A DNA stretch of 14,916 bases, taken from Pseudolabrys sp. Lineage in GTDB: Bacteria > Pseudomonadota > Alphaproteobacteria > Rhizobiales > Xanthobacteraceae. A program made the position numbers and the translations under genes. The DNA lies in assembly GCA_029945495.1 (NCBI GenBank), contig JAQSCR010000436.1:1-14916 (forward strand), given 5' to 3'. Positions 7,489-13,808 of this stretch are shown here, piece after piece. Positions within the stretch are counted from its first letter, which is position 1; every line of letters starts with the position of its first letter. A model generated the notes under the pieces. It ran no database searches, was not told where the DNA came from, and saw only the letters and a program-made list of their open reading frames with translations.

Positions 7489-7989
7489 TTGGCCCGCGAT
7501 CTGCACGATGGCCTGATGGCATTGCTGCCGCGCCTCTACGCGTTCGCCCGCACCATGCTGGGCGATGCGGACGCCGCGCGCGATCTTGTCCAGGAAGCCG
7601 CCACACGCGCGCTGGCGGCACGCCGCGTTCCGGACGATCAGCCGGCCTACCGGGCCTGGATGTTTCGGATCGTGCGTAACGCCGCTCTCGATGAAATTCG
7701 CCGCCGCCAGCGGCCGATCCCGGAAGATTCCGGCACGGTCGACCTGTGGGCCTTCGACGCTGCCCACATTGCCAAGATTACCGTCGAGCAGGGACTTTCC
7801 TCGCTGGCGCCGGTGCATCGGGAAATAATCTCCTTGATCGACATAGCCGGTTTCAGTTACGGCGAAACCGCCGAATTGCTGCAAGTCCCGATCGGCACCA
7901 TCATGAGCAGGATTGCGCGCGCTCGTAGTGCACTCCTTGCAGCGATCGAGAACAGCAGCCTGCGGCCACTGAAAACGAAGCATGGATAG
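7489..7989 (+). CDS. ECF-family RNA polymerase sigma factor
   Basis: This is a 166-residue group IV sigma factor. Region 2 spans about residues 10-75 (LLPRLYAFARTMLGDADAARDLVQEA, then RAWMFRIVRNAALDEIRRR). Region 4, about 100-155, contains a helix-turn-helix (FSYGETAELLQVPIGTIMSRIARARSAL). There is no region 1.1 or 3, as expected for ECF sigmas. The TTG at 7489 is used because AAAGG lies about seven bases upstream. An in-frame ATG at 7516 (MALLPRLYAF) is an alternative. Its 3' end overlaps the next gene by 8 bases, the usual arrangement of a sigma with its anti-sigma factor. sorA and sorB follow, so the likely regulon is sulfite oxidation. In Sinorhizobium meliloti, ECF sigmas RpoE1 and RpoE4 were reported to respond to sulfite and control a sulfite dehydrogenase (from memory). 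Orthology to them is not shown here. Confidence 0.93.
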   Translation: MARDLHDGLMALLPRLYAFARTMLGDADAARDLVQEAATRALAARRVPDDQPAYRAWMFRIVRNAALDEIRRRQRPIPEDSGTVDLWAFDAAHIAKITVEQGLSSLAPVHREIISLIDIAGFSYGETAELLQVPIGTIMSRIARARSALLAAIENSSLRPLKTKHG

Positions 7990-8704
7990 CGAACCGAAAA
8001 ACGACGATCTTCTGCTGCTCAATGCGCTGGTCGACGGCGAATTGGCGCTGGCCGATTGCGCCGCATTGGCGGCGCGTCTGTCGAGCGAGCGCGACCTGGC
8101 GCGCGCTTACGCCGCCCTGGCGCAGTTGAAGGCGTCGATTGGCGAGAGCGCCAGCACGCTGCCCGCCGACATGCCGGCATTCTCGCTGTCGCCGAAAGAA
8201 CCATCGGTCTGGCCGCGCGCCACCGCGGCCGCCACGGCCATCGCCGCTTTGCTGGCGCTGGCGTTTCTCGTGCTGCAGGATCTGCCTTTCGACAGCGACC
8301 CGGCGGCGCCCGCCGAAGGCCCGACTGCGATTACGCTAGCCTCGCTGCCAGCCGGCACCTCGGTTCCCCGGCTCGATACCGCGGGTCTCAAGCTCGTCGG
8401 CCTGGCCATCGAGCCAGGCAACGTTCCGCTTTTCACGGCCACCTACCGCGGACCGCATGGCTGCCGGCTCGATCTGCGCGCCTGGCCTTTCGGCGCGGTC
8501 GCGCCCGTGCTTAGCGGCACCGACCGCCACACCTGGACCTCCGGCGATCTGGTCTATGAGCTGGTGGCGCACGGCATGCCCAAGAGCCGCTTTGCCATCA
8601 TCGCCGGCGCCGCCGAATTGCAGACCCGGGTCGGTTCCGACCATGACCGCATTGACCGCCGCCTGCGCGAGGCCAATATCGCCCCGCCGCCCTGCCTCGG
8701 CTGA
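7982..8704 (+). CDS. Membrane anti-sigma factor paired with the ECF sigma
   Basis: This 240-residue protein has a cytoplasmic N-terminal helical domain (about 8-55, DDLLLLNALVDGELALADCAAL...LARAYAALAQL), typical of anti-sigma domains. One membrane helix (about 79-98, AATAIAALLALAFLVL) and a periplasmic domain (about 110-240) follow. It lacks the HxxxCxxC zinc motif, so it is not a ZAS-type sensor by sequence. The function is called from architecture and from the 8-base overlap with the sigma gene (ATG at 7982, sigma TAG at 7987-7989), which suggests translational coupling. It should hold the sigma at the membrane until a periplasmic signal releases it. Sulfite or a related sulfur species is the obvious candidate from the downstream sorAB. 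The periplasmic domain has two cysteines, one in the C-terminal PPPCLG. Confidence 0.88.
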   Translation: MDSEPKNDDLLLLNALVDGELALADCAALAARLSSERDLARAYAALAQLKASIGESASTLPADMPAFSLSPKEPSVWPRATAAATAIAALLALAFLVLQDLPFDSDPAAPAEGPTAITLASLPAGTSVPRLDTAGLKLVGLAIEPGNVPLFTATYRGPHGCRLDLRAWPFGAVAPVLSGTDRHTWTSGDLVYELVAHGMPKSRFAIIAGAAELQTRVGSDHDRIDRRLREANIAPPPCLG

Positions 8705-8722
8705 TCCGTCTAAATAATCGAC

Positions 8723-8748
8723 GGAATAAATCCGAGCCCTCCTTCGTT
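8723..8748 (+). promoter_or_regulatory. Candidate ECF-sigma promoter in front of sorA
   Basis: GGAAT (8723-8727) and CGTT (8745-8748) are separated by exactly 17 bases. Many ECF promoters have a GGAA-type -35 box and a CGT-type -10 box with 16-17 base spacing. The alphaproteobacterial EcfG consensus is GGAAC-N16/17-CGTT. The site lies in the 121-base gap between the anti-sigma gene and sorA and would give a leader of about 70 bases. I do not see an equally good copy in front of the sigma gene, so autoregulation is not evident. The general stress sigma EcfG could use the same site. Confidence 0.5.
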
Positions 8749-8765
8749 TCTTCTCCACTGCGACT

Positions 8766-8809
8766 GCGTGACGAGGGTCACGCGGATCGAAAAAGCCGCC
8801 GCGAGCGGC
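8766..8809 (+). promoter_or_regulatory. Two tandem inverted repeats in the sorA leader
   Basis: GCGTGAC (8766-8772) pairs perfectly with GTCACGC (8777-8783) across a 4-base GAGG loop. A second, GCCGC (8795-8799) and GCGGC (8805-8809), follows around a 5-base loop and ends just before the sorA ribosome binding site (GGGAGGG). Both lie downstream of the candidate promoter, so they could fold in the mRNA. The first could equally be a DNA operator for a dimeric regulator. Confidence 0.45.
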
Positions 8810-8825
8810 ATCAGGGAGGGAACGA

Positions 8826-10052
8826 ATGAAAAATATGAATCGCCGGCATTTTCTCGGGACAACCGCTGCCGCCGGCGCAGCGTTGACCGGGGGATTCGGC
8901 CGGCTGAGCGAGGCCGCGGCGGCGATCGCCGAGCTCACGCCGGGCGTGCCGGAGGGTGTCGGCAGCTACGCCACGATGGGGACGCTGCCCGGCAAGAAGC
9001 CGCTGATCCAGCTCTCCGACCGGCCGCCGAACTATGAAGCGCCGATTGAATATCTGCGCACGCCGATCACGCCAAACGATCAGTTCTACGTCCGCTATCA
9101 CCTCTCGGACATCCCGGAAGTCGACGTCAAAACCTACAAGATCAAGGTCGGCGGCGACGGCGCCGCCACGCCGATCGAACTGACGCTCGCCGATCTCAAG
9201 GCCATGCCGGCCGTCGAGATAGCCGCGGTCAACCAGTGCTCCGGCAACCGGCGCGGTCTGTCCAAGCCGCACGTCCAAGGCGTCGAATGGGGTTACGGCG
9301 CGATGGGCTGCGCGCGCTGGAAGGGCGCCCGGCTGAAGGACATTCTCGACAAGATCGGCCTGAAGAAGGAAACGATCGAGATCGGCTTCAACGGCGCCGA
9401 CGGCCCGGCGGTGGCCGCCACGCCCGACTTCATCAAGAGCATTCCAGCCTGGAAAGCGATCGAGGAAACGACCATCGTCGCCTACGAAATGAACGGCCAG
9501 CCTTTGCCGCATTTCAACGGCGCGCCGGCGCGTGTCATCGTGCCCGGCTGGACCGGCACCTACTGGATGAAGCACGTCGTCGAAATCAACGCGCTGACCA
9601 AGCCCGAGACGAACTTCTGGATGAATCCGGCCTACCGCATTCCGGTCGGCAAGTTTCCGATCCGGGATCGCTTCCTCACCCAGGAAAACGCGGCGAACAC
9701 GCCGATTACCGAGATCGTGGTGAATTCGCTGATCACCAGTCACCGCGACGGCGCCAAGGTGAAGGCCGGCAAGCTTACGGTCAGCGGCATGGCCTGGGAC
9801 GGCGGCTACGGCATCCGTTCGGTGGAGGTCTCGACCGATGGCGGCAAGACATGGGGCACCGCGGCGCTCGGCGTCGACAATGGCCGCTTCGCGTTCCGGC
9901 CGTGGAGCTTCGACATCGCCGCCAAGAAGGGCAAAAACTCAGTGACGGTCAACGCCACCAACAAGATCGGCCAGAGCCAGACCACCGAGCTGATCTTCAA
10001 TCCGGCCGGCTATCACAACAACGTCATGCAAAACATCACGCTGACGGCCTGA
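8826..10052 (+). CDS. sorA: Sulfite dehydrogenase, molybdenum subunit (SorA type)
   Basis: This 408-residue periplasmic molybdoenzyme oxidises sulfite to sulfate and passes electrons to a cytochrome c. A Tat signal (NRRHFLG, 5-11, then an alanine-rich stretch to about 34) exports the folded enzyme with its cofactor. The sulfite-oxidase-fold Mo-pterin domain has the Mo-ligating cysteine in NQCSGNRRG (Cys138). Arg90 and His92 (FYVRYHL), Arg143 and Tyr270 (NPAYRIP) sit at a constant offset of 34-35 from the Starkeya novella SorA residues Arg55, His57, Cys104, Arg109 and Tyr236 as I remember them, which supports a true SorA. The C-terminal part (about 280-408, including VEVSTDGGKTWGTA) is the dimerisation domain. 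The sorB-type gene begins 10 bases after the stop. Confidence 0.93.
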   Translation: MKNMNRRHFLGTTAAAGAALTGGFGRLSEAAAAIAELTPGVPEGVGSYATMGTLPGKKPLIQLSDRPPNYEAPIEYLRTPITPNDQFYVRYHLSDIPEVDVKTYKIKVGGDGAATPIELTLADLKAMPAVEIAAVNQCSGNRRGLSKPHVQGVEWGYGAMGCARWKGARLKDILDKIGLKKETIEIGFNGADGPAVAATPDFIKSIPAWKAIEETTIVAYEMNGQPLPHFNGAPARVIVPGWTGTYWMKHVVEINALTKPETNFWMNPAYRIPVGKFPIRDRFLTQENAANTPITEIVVNSLITSHRDGAKVKAGKLTVSGMAWDGGYGIRSVEVSTDGGKTWGTAALGVDNGRFAFRPWSFDIAAKKGKNSVTVNATNKIGQSQTTELIFNPAGYHNNVMQNITLTA

Positions 10053-10062
10053 GGGGGAAACC

Positions 10063-10344
10063 ATGCAGAAGATCGTCATTGCACTTGCCGCAACGCTCAT
10101 CGCCTCGTCGGCACTCGCCGACGAGCAGGTGATCAAGCTGAAGCCGGGCCCCGGCATGGACAAGGTGGAAGCCAACTGCGGGGCCTGCCACTCCCTCGCC
10201 TATATCCCGATGAACTCGCCGTTTCTCAACGCGGCCGGCTGGGACGCCGCCGTCAACAAGATGGTCAACTTGCTGAAGGCGCCGATCGAACCGAACGACG
10301 CCAAAGCGATCAAGGAATACCTCGCCAAGAACTACGGCGGTTGA
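10063..10344 (+). CDS. sorB: Cytochrome c subunit of sulfite dehydrogenase (SorB type)
   Basis: This is a 93-residue secreted monohaem cytochrome c. A Sec signal peptide (1-19, ending SSALA) precedes the mature protein beginning DEQVIKLKPG. The haem site is CGACH (Cys39, Cys42 and His43). Met50 (YIPMNSPF) is a possible sixth ligand, as in SorB, although I have not aligned them. Mature size (about 74 residues) fits the small SorB partner that takes electrons from SorA and delivers them to the respiratory chain. The start has AGGGGG upstream, and the 10-base gap after sorA indicates one transcript. The strong terminator at 10393-10422 ends it. No azurin or extra cytochrome gene follows. Confidence 0.92.
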   Translation: MQKIVIALAATLIASSALADEQVIKLKPGPGMDKVEANCGACHSLAYIPMNSPFLNAAGWDAAVNKMVNLLKAPIEPNDAKAIKEYLAKNYGG

Positions 10345-10392
10345 ACTAGGGCGGCTGACCCGCCGGCCGACTGCCGCCGGTACAAACGATTC

Positions 10393-10422
10393 GGCCCCGC
10401 CAGCCCGGCGGGGCCTTTTTTT
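10393..10422 (+). terminator. Rho-independent terminator after sorAB
   Basis: GGCCCCGCC (10393-10401) and GGCGGGGCC (10407-10415) form a perfect 9-bp GC-rich stem with a 5-base loop, followed by seven T residues. It closes the sigma/anti-sigma/sorAB unit and separates it from the gene at 10525. Confidence 0.93.
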
Positions 10423-10524
10423 ACCGCTTGCGGCTACACTTGCGGGTGATTTGCCGCTATTAAGCCGAACCGAATGCCGCTAGACTGCACCGCAACATTG
10501 AACCGCCCGGTCGAGGTCCTTCTC

Positions 10525-10887
10525 ATGCGCCTGAAATTCATTGCCGCCACGTTTGCCGCATTCGGCACGCTGGCTTTGCTGGCCGTCCCGGCCAATGCCC
10601 AGTCGAGCGAGCGGCGCATCACGACCAACGCCCGCGGCCACACCGTATTCACCAGCCGCGACGAAAACGGCCGCACCCGCACCAAGGTCATCATCCAGAA
10701 GCGGTCCTATCTCGATCCGGGCACCGAAGTGCTGCCGGGCACCGAGCACAACCACGATTATCAGTCGTCGCCGAATCAGCGGGCGTCGAGCGTCCTCGAC
10801 AACACGGCCTTCGGCGGCAACCGCACGGCGCTGCCGGGCGCGATGGAGCCGGGCTACGGCAAGAACGGTCCGTTCCTGCGCTTCTAA
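10525..10887 (+). CDS. Small secreted protein of unknown function
   Basis: This 120-residue protein has a clear Sec signal peptide (MRLKFIAATFAAFGTLALLA, then cleavage after VPANA, about residue 25). The mature part is about 95 residues, polar and basic in its first half (SSERRITTNARGHTVFTSRD, TRTKVIIQKRSYLDPGTEVLPG), then histidine/asparagine- and glycine-rich. It has no cysteine and no recognisable catalytic motif. I do not recognise the family. The start at 10525 has GAGG about eight bases upstream. A longer frame from 10474 would place the signal peptide internally. It lies between two strong terminators, so it is probably transcribed alone and is not part of the sorAB operon. Confidence 0.75.
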   Translation: MRLKFIAATFAAFGTLALLAVPANAQSSERRITTNARGHTVFTSRDENGRTRTKVIIQKRSYLDPGTEVLPGTEHNHDYQSSPNQRASSVLDNTAFGGNRTALPGAMEPGYGKNGPFLRF

Positions 10888-10909
10888 GTCGCGCGCCAAA
10901 CCGGAATAA

Positions 10910-10938
10910 AAAAACGCGGCCTCAAGGGCCGCGTTTTT
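10910..10938. terminator. Bidirectional intrinsic terminator
   Basis: AAAAACGCGGCC (10910-10921) and GGCCGCGTTTTT (10927-10938) form a perfect 12-bp inverted repeat with a 5-base loop. The A-tract on one side and T-tract on the other allow it to work on both strands. It ends the secreted-protein gene and could also stop leuB transcription coming from the other side. Confidence 0.92.
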
Positions 10939-10944
10939 CGTTTC

Positions 10945-10986
10945 GTCATTCCGGGATGGCGCGGTAGCGCCAGACCCGGAATCCAG
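10945..10986. repeat. REP-like palindromic repeat, copy B
   Basis: The outer arms ATTCCGGG/CCCGGAAT surround an inner stem GGCGC/GCGCC with a GGTA loop. The ends are the same as copy A. It is followed 21 bases later by copy C in the opposite direction, making a paired, BIME-like structure. Confidence 0.85.
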
Positions 10987-11007
10987 AGGCGAACTTTGAG
11001 CCAATTA

Positions 11008-11047
11008 CTGGATTCCGGGTTCGCGCTTTCGCGCGCCCCGGAATGAC
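11008..11047. repeat. REP-like palindromic repeat, copy C (inverted to copy B)
   Basis: It begins CTGGATTCCGGG and ends CCCCGGAATGAC, which is the reverse orientation of copies A, B and D. It stops one base before the leuB stop codon, so it forms the start of the leuB 3' untranslated region. Together with copy B it makes a palindrome of about 100 bases. Confidence 0.85.
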
Positions 11048-11048
11048 G

Positions 11049-12158
11049 TCAAGCGAGCTGTTCCAACTCCGCCAGAATCGCCGAGCCCATTTCCGAGGTG
11101 CCGACGGTCTTTTCGCCCGGCGCGGCGATGTCGCCGGTGCGGATGCCCTTGTCCAACGTGGCGGCAATCGCCTTGTCGATCATGTCGGCCTGCGGGCCTA
11201 GATCGAACGAGTAGCGCAGCGCCATGCCGAACGACGCGATCATCGCGATCGGATTGGCCAGACCCTTGCCGGCGATGTCAGGCGCCGAGCCGTGCACCGG
11301 CTCATACAGCGCCTTGCGCTTTTTGGTCTTGGGATCGACCTCGCCGAGCGAAGCCGACGCCAGCATGCCGAGCGAACCGGTCAGCATCGCCGCGATGTCC
11401 GATAGCATATCGCCGAACAGATTGTCGGTGACGATGACGTCGAACTGCTTCGGATTGCGCACCAGCTGCATGCCGCCGCTGTCGGCGAGCTGATGCTCGA
11501 GCTGCACGTCCTTGAACTCGCGCGCGTGTAGCGCCGTGATCACCTCGTTCCATAACAGGCCCGACTTCATGACGTTGCGCTTTTCCATCGACGTCACTTT
11601 GTTGCGGCGCTTGCGCGCCAGTTCAAACGCAACACGCCCAATGCGCTCGATCTCGTAGGTGTCGTAGACCTGCGTATCGATGGCGCGCTTCTGGCCGTTG
11701 CCGAGATCGGTGATGGTCTTGGGCTCGCCGAAATAGACGCCGCCGGTCAACTCGCGCAGGATCATGATGTCGAGACCCTCGACCAGCTCGCGCTTGAGCG
11801 AGGAGGCGTCGGCCAGCGCCGGATAGGTCACCGCCGGGCGCAAGTTGGCGTAGAGGTCGAGGTCCTTGCGCAGCCGCAGCAAGCCGGCTTCGGGCCGCAC
11901 GTCATAGGCAACCTTGTCCCACTTCGGCCCGCCGACCGAGCCGAAGATCACGGCATCGGCGGCCTTGGCCTTGGCCATCGTCGCGTCGGTGATCGCCACC
12001 TGATGCGCGTCGTAACAGGCGCCGCCGACCAGGTCCTCGTCATAGGTGAACCGGTCGGGGCCCTTTTTGTTGAAGAAGTCGATGACGCGCTTCACCTCGG
12101 CCATCACTTCGGGGCCGATGCCGTCGCCGGGGAGCAGAAGGAGATTGTGGGTTGCCAT
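11049..12158 (-). CDS. leuB: 3-isopropylmalate dehydrogenase
   Basis: This 369-residue enzyme oxidatively decarboxylates 3-isopropylmalate to 2-ketoisocaproate with NAD+ in leucine synthesis. It has the N-terminal LLPGDGIGPEV (8-18), substrate arginines in LLRLRKDLDLYANLRP (Arg97, Arg107) and Arg135 in ILRELTGGVYFGEP with Tyr142. Lys193 (SMEKRNVMKS) and the Mg2+ aspartates Asp226, Asp250 and Asp254 (DNLFGDMLSD) follow. The C-terminal coenzyme region is EPVHGSAPDIAGKGLANP. Length is normal for the proteobacterial form. The start has GAGGA about seven bases upstream. leuD is about 10.5 kb away at the window's left edge, so the leucine genes are scattered, not in one operon. The upstream gap to the molybdoenzyme gene on the same strand is 72 bases. 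Confidence 0.97.
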   Translation of the reverse strand: MATHNLLLLPGDGIGPEVMAEVKRVIDFFNKKGPDRFTYDEDLVGGACYDAHQVAITDATMAKAKAADAVIFGSVGGPKWDKVAYDVRPEAGLLRLRKDLDLYANLRPAVTYPALADASSLKRELVEGLDIMILRELTGGVYFGEPKTITDLGNGQKRAIDTQVYDTYEIERIGRVAFELARKRRNKVTSMEKRNVMKSGLLWNEVITALHAREFKDVQLEHQLADSGGMQLVRNPKQFDVIVTDNLFGDMLSDIAAMLTGSLGMLASASLGEVDPKTKKRKALYEPVHGSAPDIAGKGLANPIAMIASFGMALRYSFDLGPQADMIDKAIAATLDKGIRTGDIAAPGEKTVGTSEMGSAILAELEQLA

Positions 12159-12230
12159 GGACGTCCTCGCCGTTTCTGAACTCGCGCCGAGTGCTAGAGC
12201 GCCGCGTCCAAATTGGCAAGGTACCTGGAG

Positions 12231-13004
12231 CTAAAGTCCGCCGAACCAGTTATAGCCCTGGTTTTCCCAATAGCCGCCGTGGTCGGTATTGGTGACTTCC
12301 ATGGCGACGACGTATTTCGGATTTTTGTAGCCGAGCTTGGTCGGCATTCGGATTTTCATCGGGAAACCGTAGGCGCGCGGCAGGATCTTGTTGTCGAACT
12401 TGAACGTCATCTGGGTCTGCGGATGCAGCGCGGTCGGCATGTCGATGGTGTTGGTGTAGCCCTCGGCGCATTTGAACCAGATGTATTTGGCGCGGGTGTC
12501 GGCGCCGATGCGCTTGAGAAATTCCGAAAGCTGCGCGCCCTGCCAGGAGCCGATGGCGCTCCAGCCTTCGACGCAGACATGGCGGGTGATCTGCGACACT
12601 TCCGGCAGCGCGTGGAGCTCATCGAGCGTCCACGGCTTCTTGTTGTCGACCAGCCCGGAGACTTCGAGTCTGTAGGTCGCCGGGTCCACCGCCGGCGCTT
12701 CGTCTTCGGTGTAGTAGGCGTTGAACGGGAACGGCCGGGTGATGTCGCTTTCCTTGAGGGTCGGCGCCAGCTTGGTGCGGCTGACCAAAGCCGCCTGCGC
12801 GCCGTCGATTAATTCGGAAATCTTGCGCAGCACGCCTTCGGCGGCGTCGCCGTCGATGATGTCGCAGCCGGTGAGAAAGGCCAGCGCGCCGAGGCTTGCC
12901 GCGCCGCGCAGAAAGCTGCGGCGCATCGGGTCCTGCATCAGTTTGCCGGCATCCTTGATTAGGAGATTGGCGTCGACGCCCGGAATGAGTTTGCGGATGC
13001 GCAT
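12231..13004 (-). CDS. Molybdopterin-dependent oxidoreductase of the sulfite oxidase/MsrP fold, Tat signal with lipobox
   Basis: This 257-residue protein has a single sulfite-oxidase-fold Mo-pterin domain (about 65-250) and no dimerisation domain, as in MsrP (YedY). The Mo-ligating cysteine is in RHVCVEGWSAIGSW (Cys144). GFPMKIRMPTKLGYKNPKYV is the conserved C-terminal core. The N-terminus has a twin arginine in MRRSFLRG (27-34), a hydrophobic stretch and LTGC ending at Cys47, which fits a lipobox with Asp at +2. This suggests a Tat-exported lipoprotein kept at the inner membrane, although many Tat proteins lack such a site. The start at 13004 adds 26 residues before the twin arginine but has a strong AAGGAG seven bases upstream, so I keep it. 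The cytochrome b gene ends 10 bases before it. Whether it acts on sulfite or on sulfoxides is unknown. Confidence 0.9.
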   Translation of the reverse strand: MRIRKLIPGVDANLLIKDAGKLMQDPMRRSFLRGAASLGALAFLTGCDIIDGDAAEGVLRKISELIDGAQAALVSRTKLAPTLKESDITRPFPFNAYYTEDEAPAVDPATYRLEVSGLVDNKKPWTLDELHALPEVSQITRHVCVEGWSAIGSWQGAQLSEFLKRIGADTRAKYIWFKCAEGYTNTIDMPTALHPQTQMTFKFDNKILPRAYGFPMKIRMPTKLGYKNPKYVVAMEVTNTDHGGYWENQGYNWFGGL

Positions 13005-13014
13005 GTGGTTCTCC

Positions 13015-13629
13015 TTACCGTCCGGCGATCATAGCGCGGATGCTTTTCGGCACGATCAATGCCAGCGCGACATGCACGACCAGAAAGCTGACGATCGCGG
13101 CCATGGCGGCGAAATGCACATAGCGGGCGAAGTCGTAGCCGCCGAACAGCGCGGTCAATTCCTGAAACTGCACCGGCTTCCAGATCGCCAGCCCGGACAA
13201 AACGACGATAACGGCGACGATGATGACGCCGGCATAAAGCAGCTTCTGCACGGCGTTGTAGTGCGCGAGGTCGTCATGCGCGAGCTTGAAGGTGAGCGCC
13301 GCTTTGGCATCGGCGACCACATCGCGCGGATAGATCGGCAACAGCTTGCGGCGGAAACGGCCGGTGACGATGCCGAGCGTCACATAGACGGCGCCGTTGA
13401 TCACCAGCACCCACATCGCCGCGAAATGCCACTGGATCGCGCCGCCCAGCCATTGGCCGAGCGCGATCGAACGCGGGAAGGTGAAATCGAACAGCGGCGA
13501 GGCATTGAAGATCTGCCAGCCGGAACCGATCATCACCAGGATCGCCAGCGCGTTGATCCAGTGACAGATGCGCACCCAGCCCGGGTGTATCGGCGCGTCC
13601 TGGCTTGCAGTCATCGTCTCGGCGGTCAT
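13015..13629 (-). CDS. Cytochrome b561-type membrane subunit
   Basis: This 204-residue integral membrane protein has four predicted helices (about 22-41, 65-90, 130-150 and 170-195). Histidines are well placed for two haems b: His23 (ICHWIN), His68 (IQWHFAAMW), His172 (YVHFAAM) and His186 (VVHVAL). This fits the hydrogenase/formate-dehydrogenase-type cytochrome b561 family, which exchanges electrons with the quinone pool. It is the first gene of a two-gene operon with the molybdoenzyme at 12231, so it is probably that enzyme's quinone-linked partner. It is not obviously MsrQ/YedZ (a ferric-reductase-like protein). An ATG at 13614 (MTASQD) is an alternative start, and neither start has a strong ribosome binding site. 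Confidence 0.88.
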   Translation of the reverse strand: MTAETMTASQDAPIHPGWVRICHWINALAILVMIGSGWQIFNASPLFDFTFPRSIALGQWLGGAIQWHFAAMWVLVINGAVYVTLGIVTGRFRRKLLPIYPRDVVADAKAALTFKLAHDDLAHYNAVQKLLYAGVIIVAVIVVLSGLAIWKPVQFQELTALFGGYDFARYVHFAAMAAIVSFLVVHVALALIVPKSIRAMIAGR

Positions 13630-13808
13630 GGGCCCGGTCCAATGTTCGACGCGATCTAAGGTCTAAACAAGCTACGTCGCCCGGAAGTCCTTGGATGCAT
13701 CGCCGGCCGGCCATTTTTGCACTTTTCCGTCTTTCGAAAGCTGGCCTTCGCCTCGCCGTTTTGTGAGAATGGCCGGGCCGGAGTCGATCGTCGAAGGAGC
13801 TGTGAACC

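Noticed and set aside
8811..9743. A 310-codon minus-strand open frame inside sorA
   Set aside because: It is antisense to an unmistakable SorA with all active-site residues, and its composition is typical of a shadow frame.
13666..13690. A second ECF-like promoter (GGACT, 16 bases, TGTT on the minus strand) before the cytochrome b gene
   Set aside because: It departs from the sorA site in both boxes and in spacing, and a match this loose is expected by chance.
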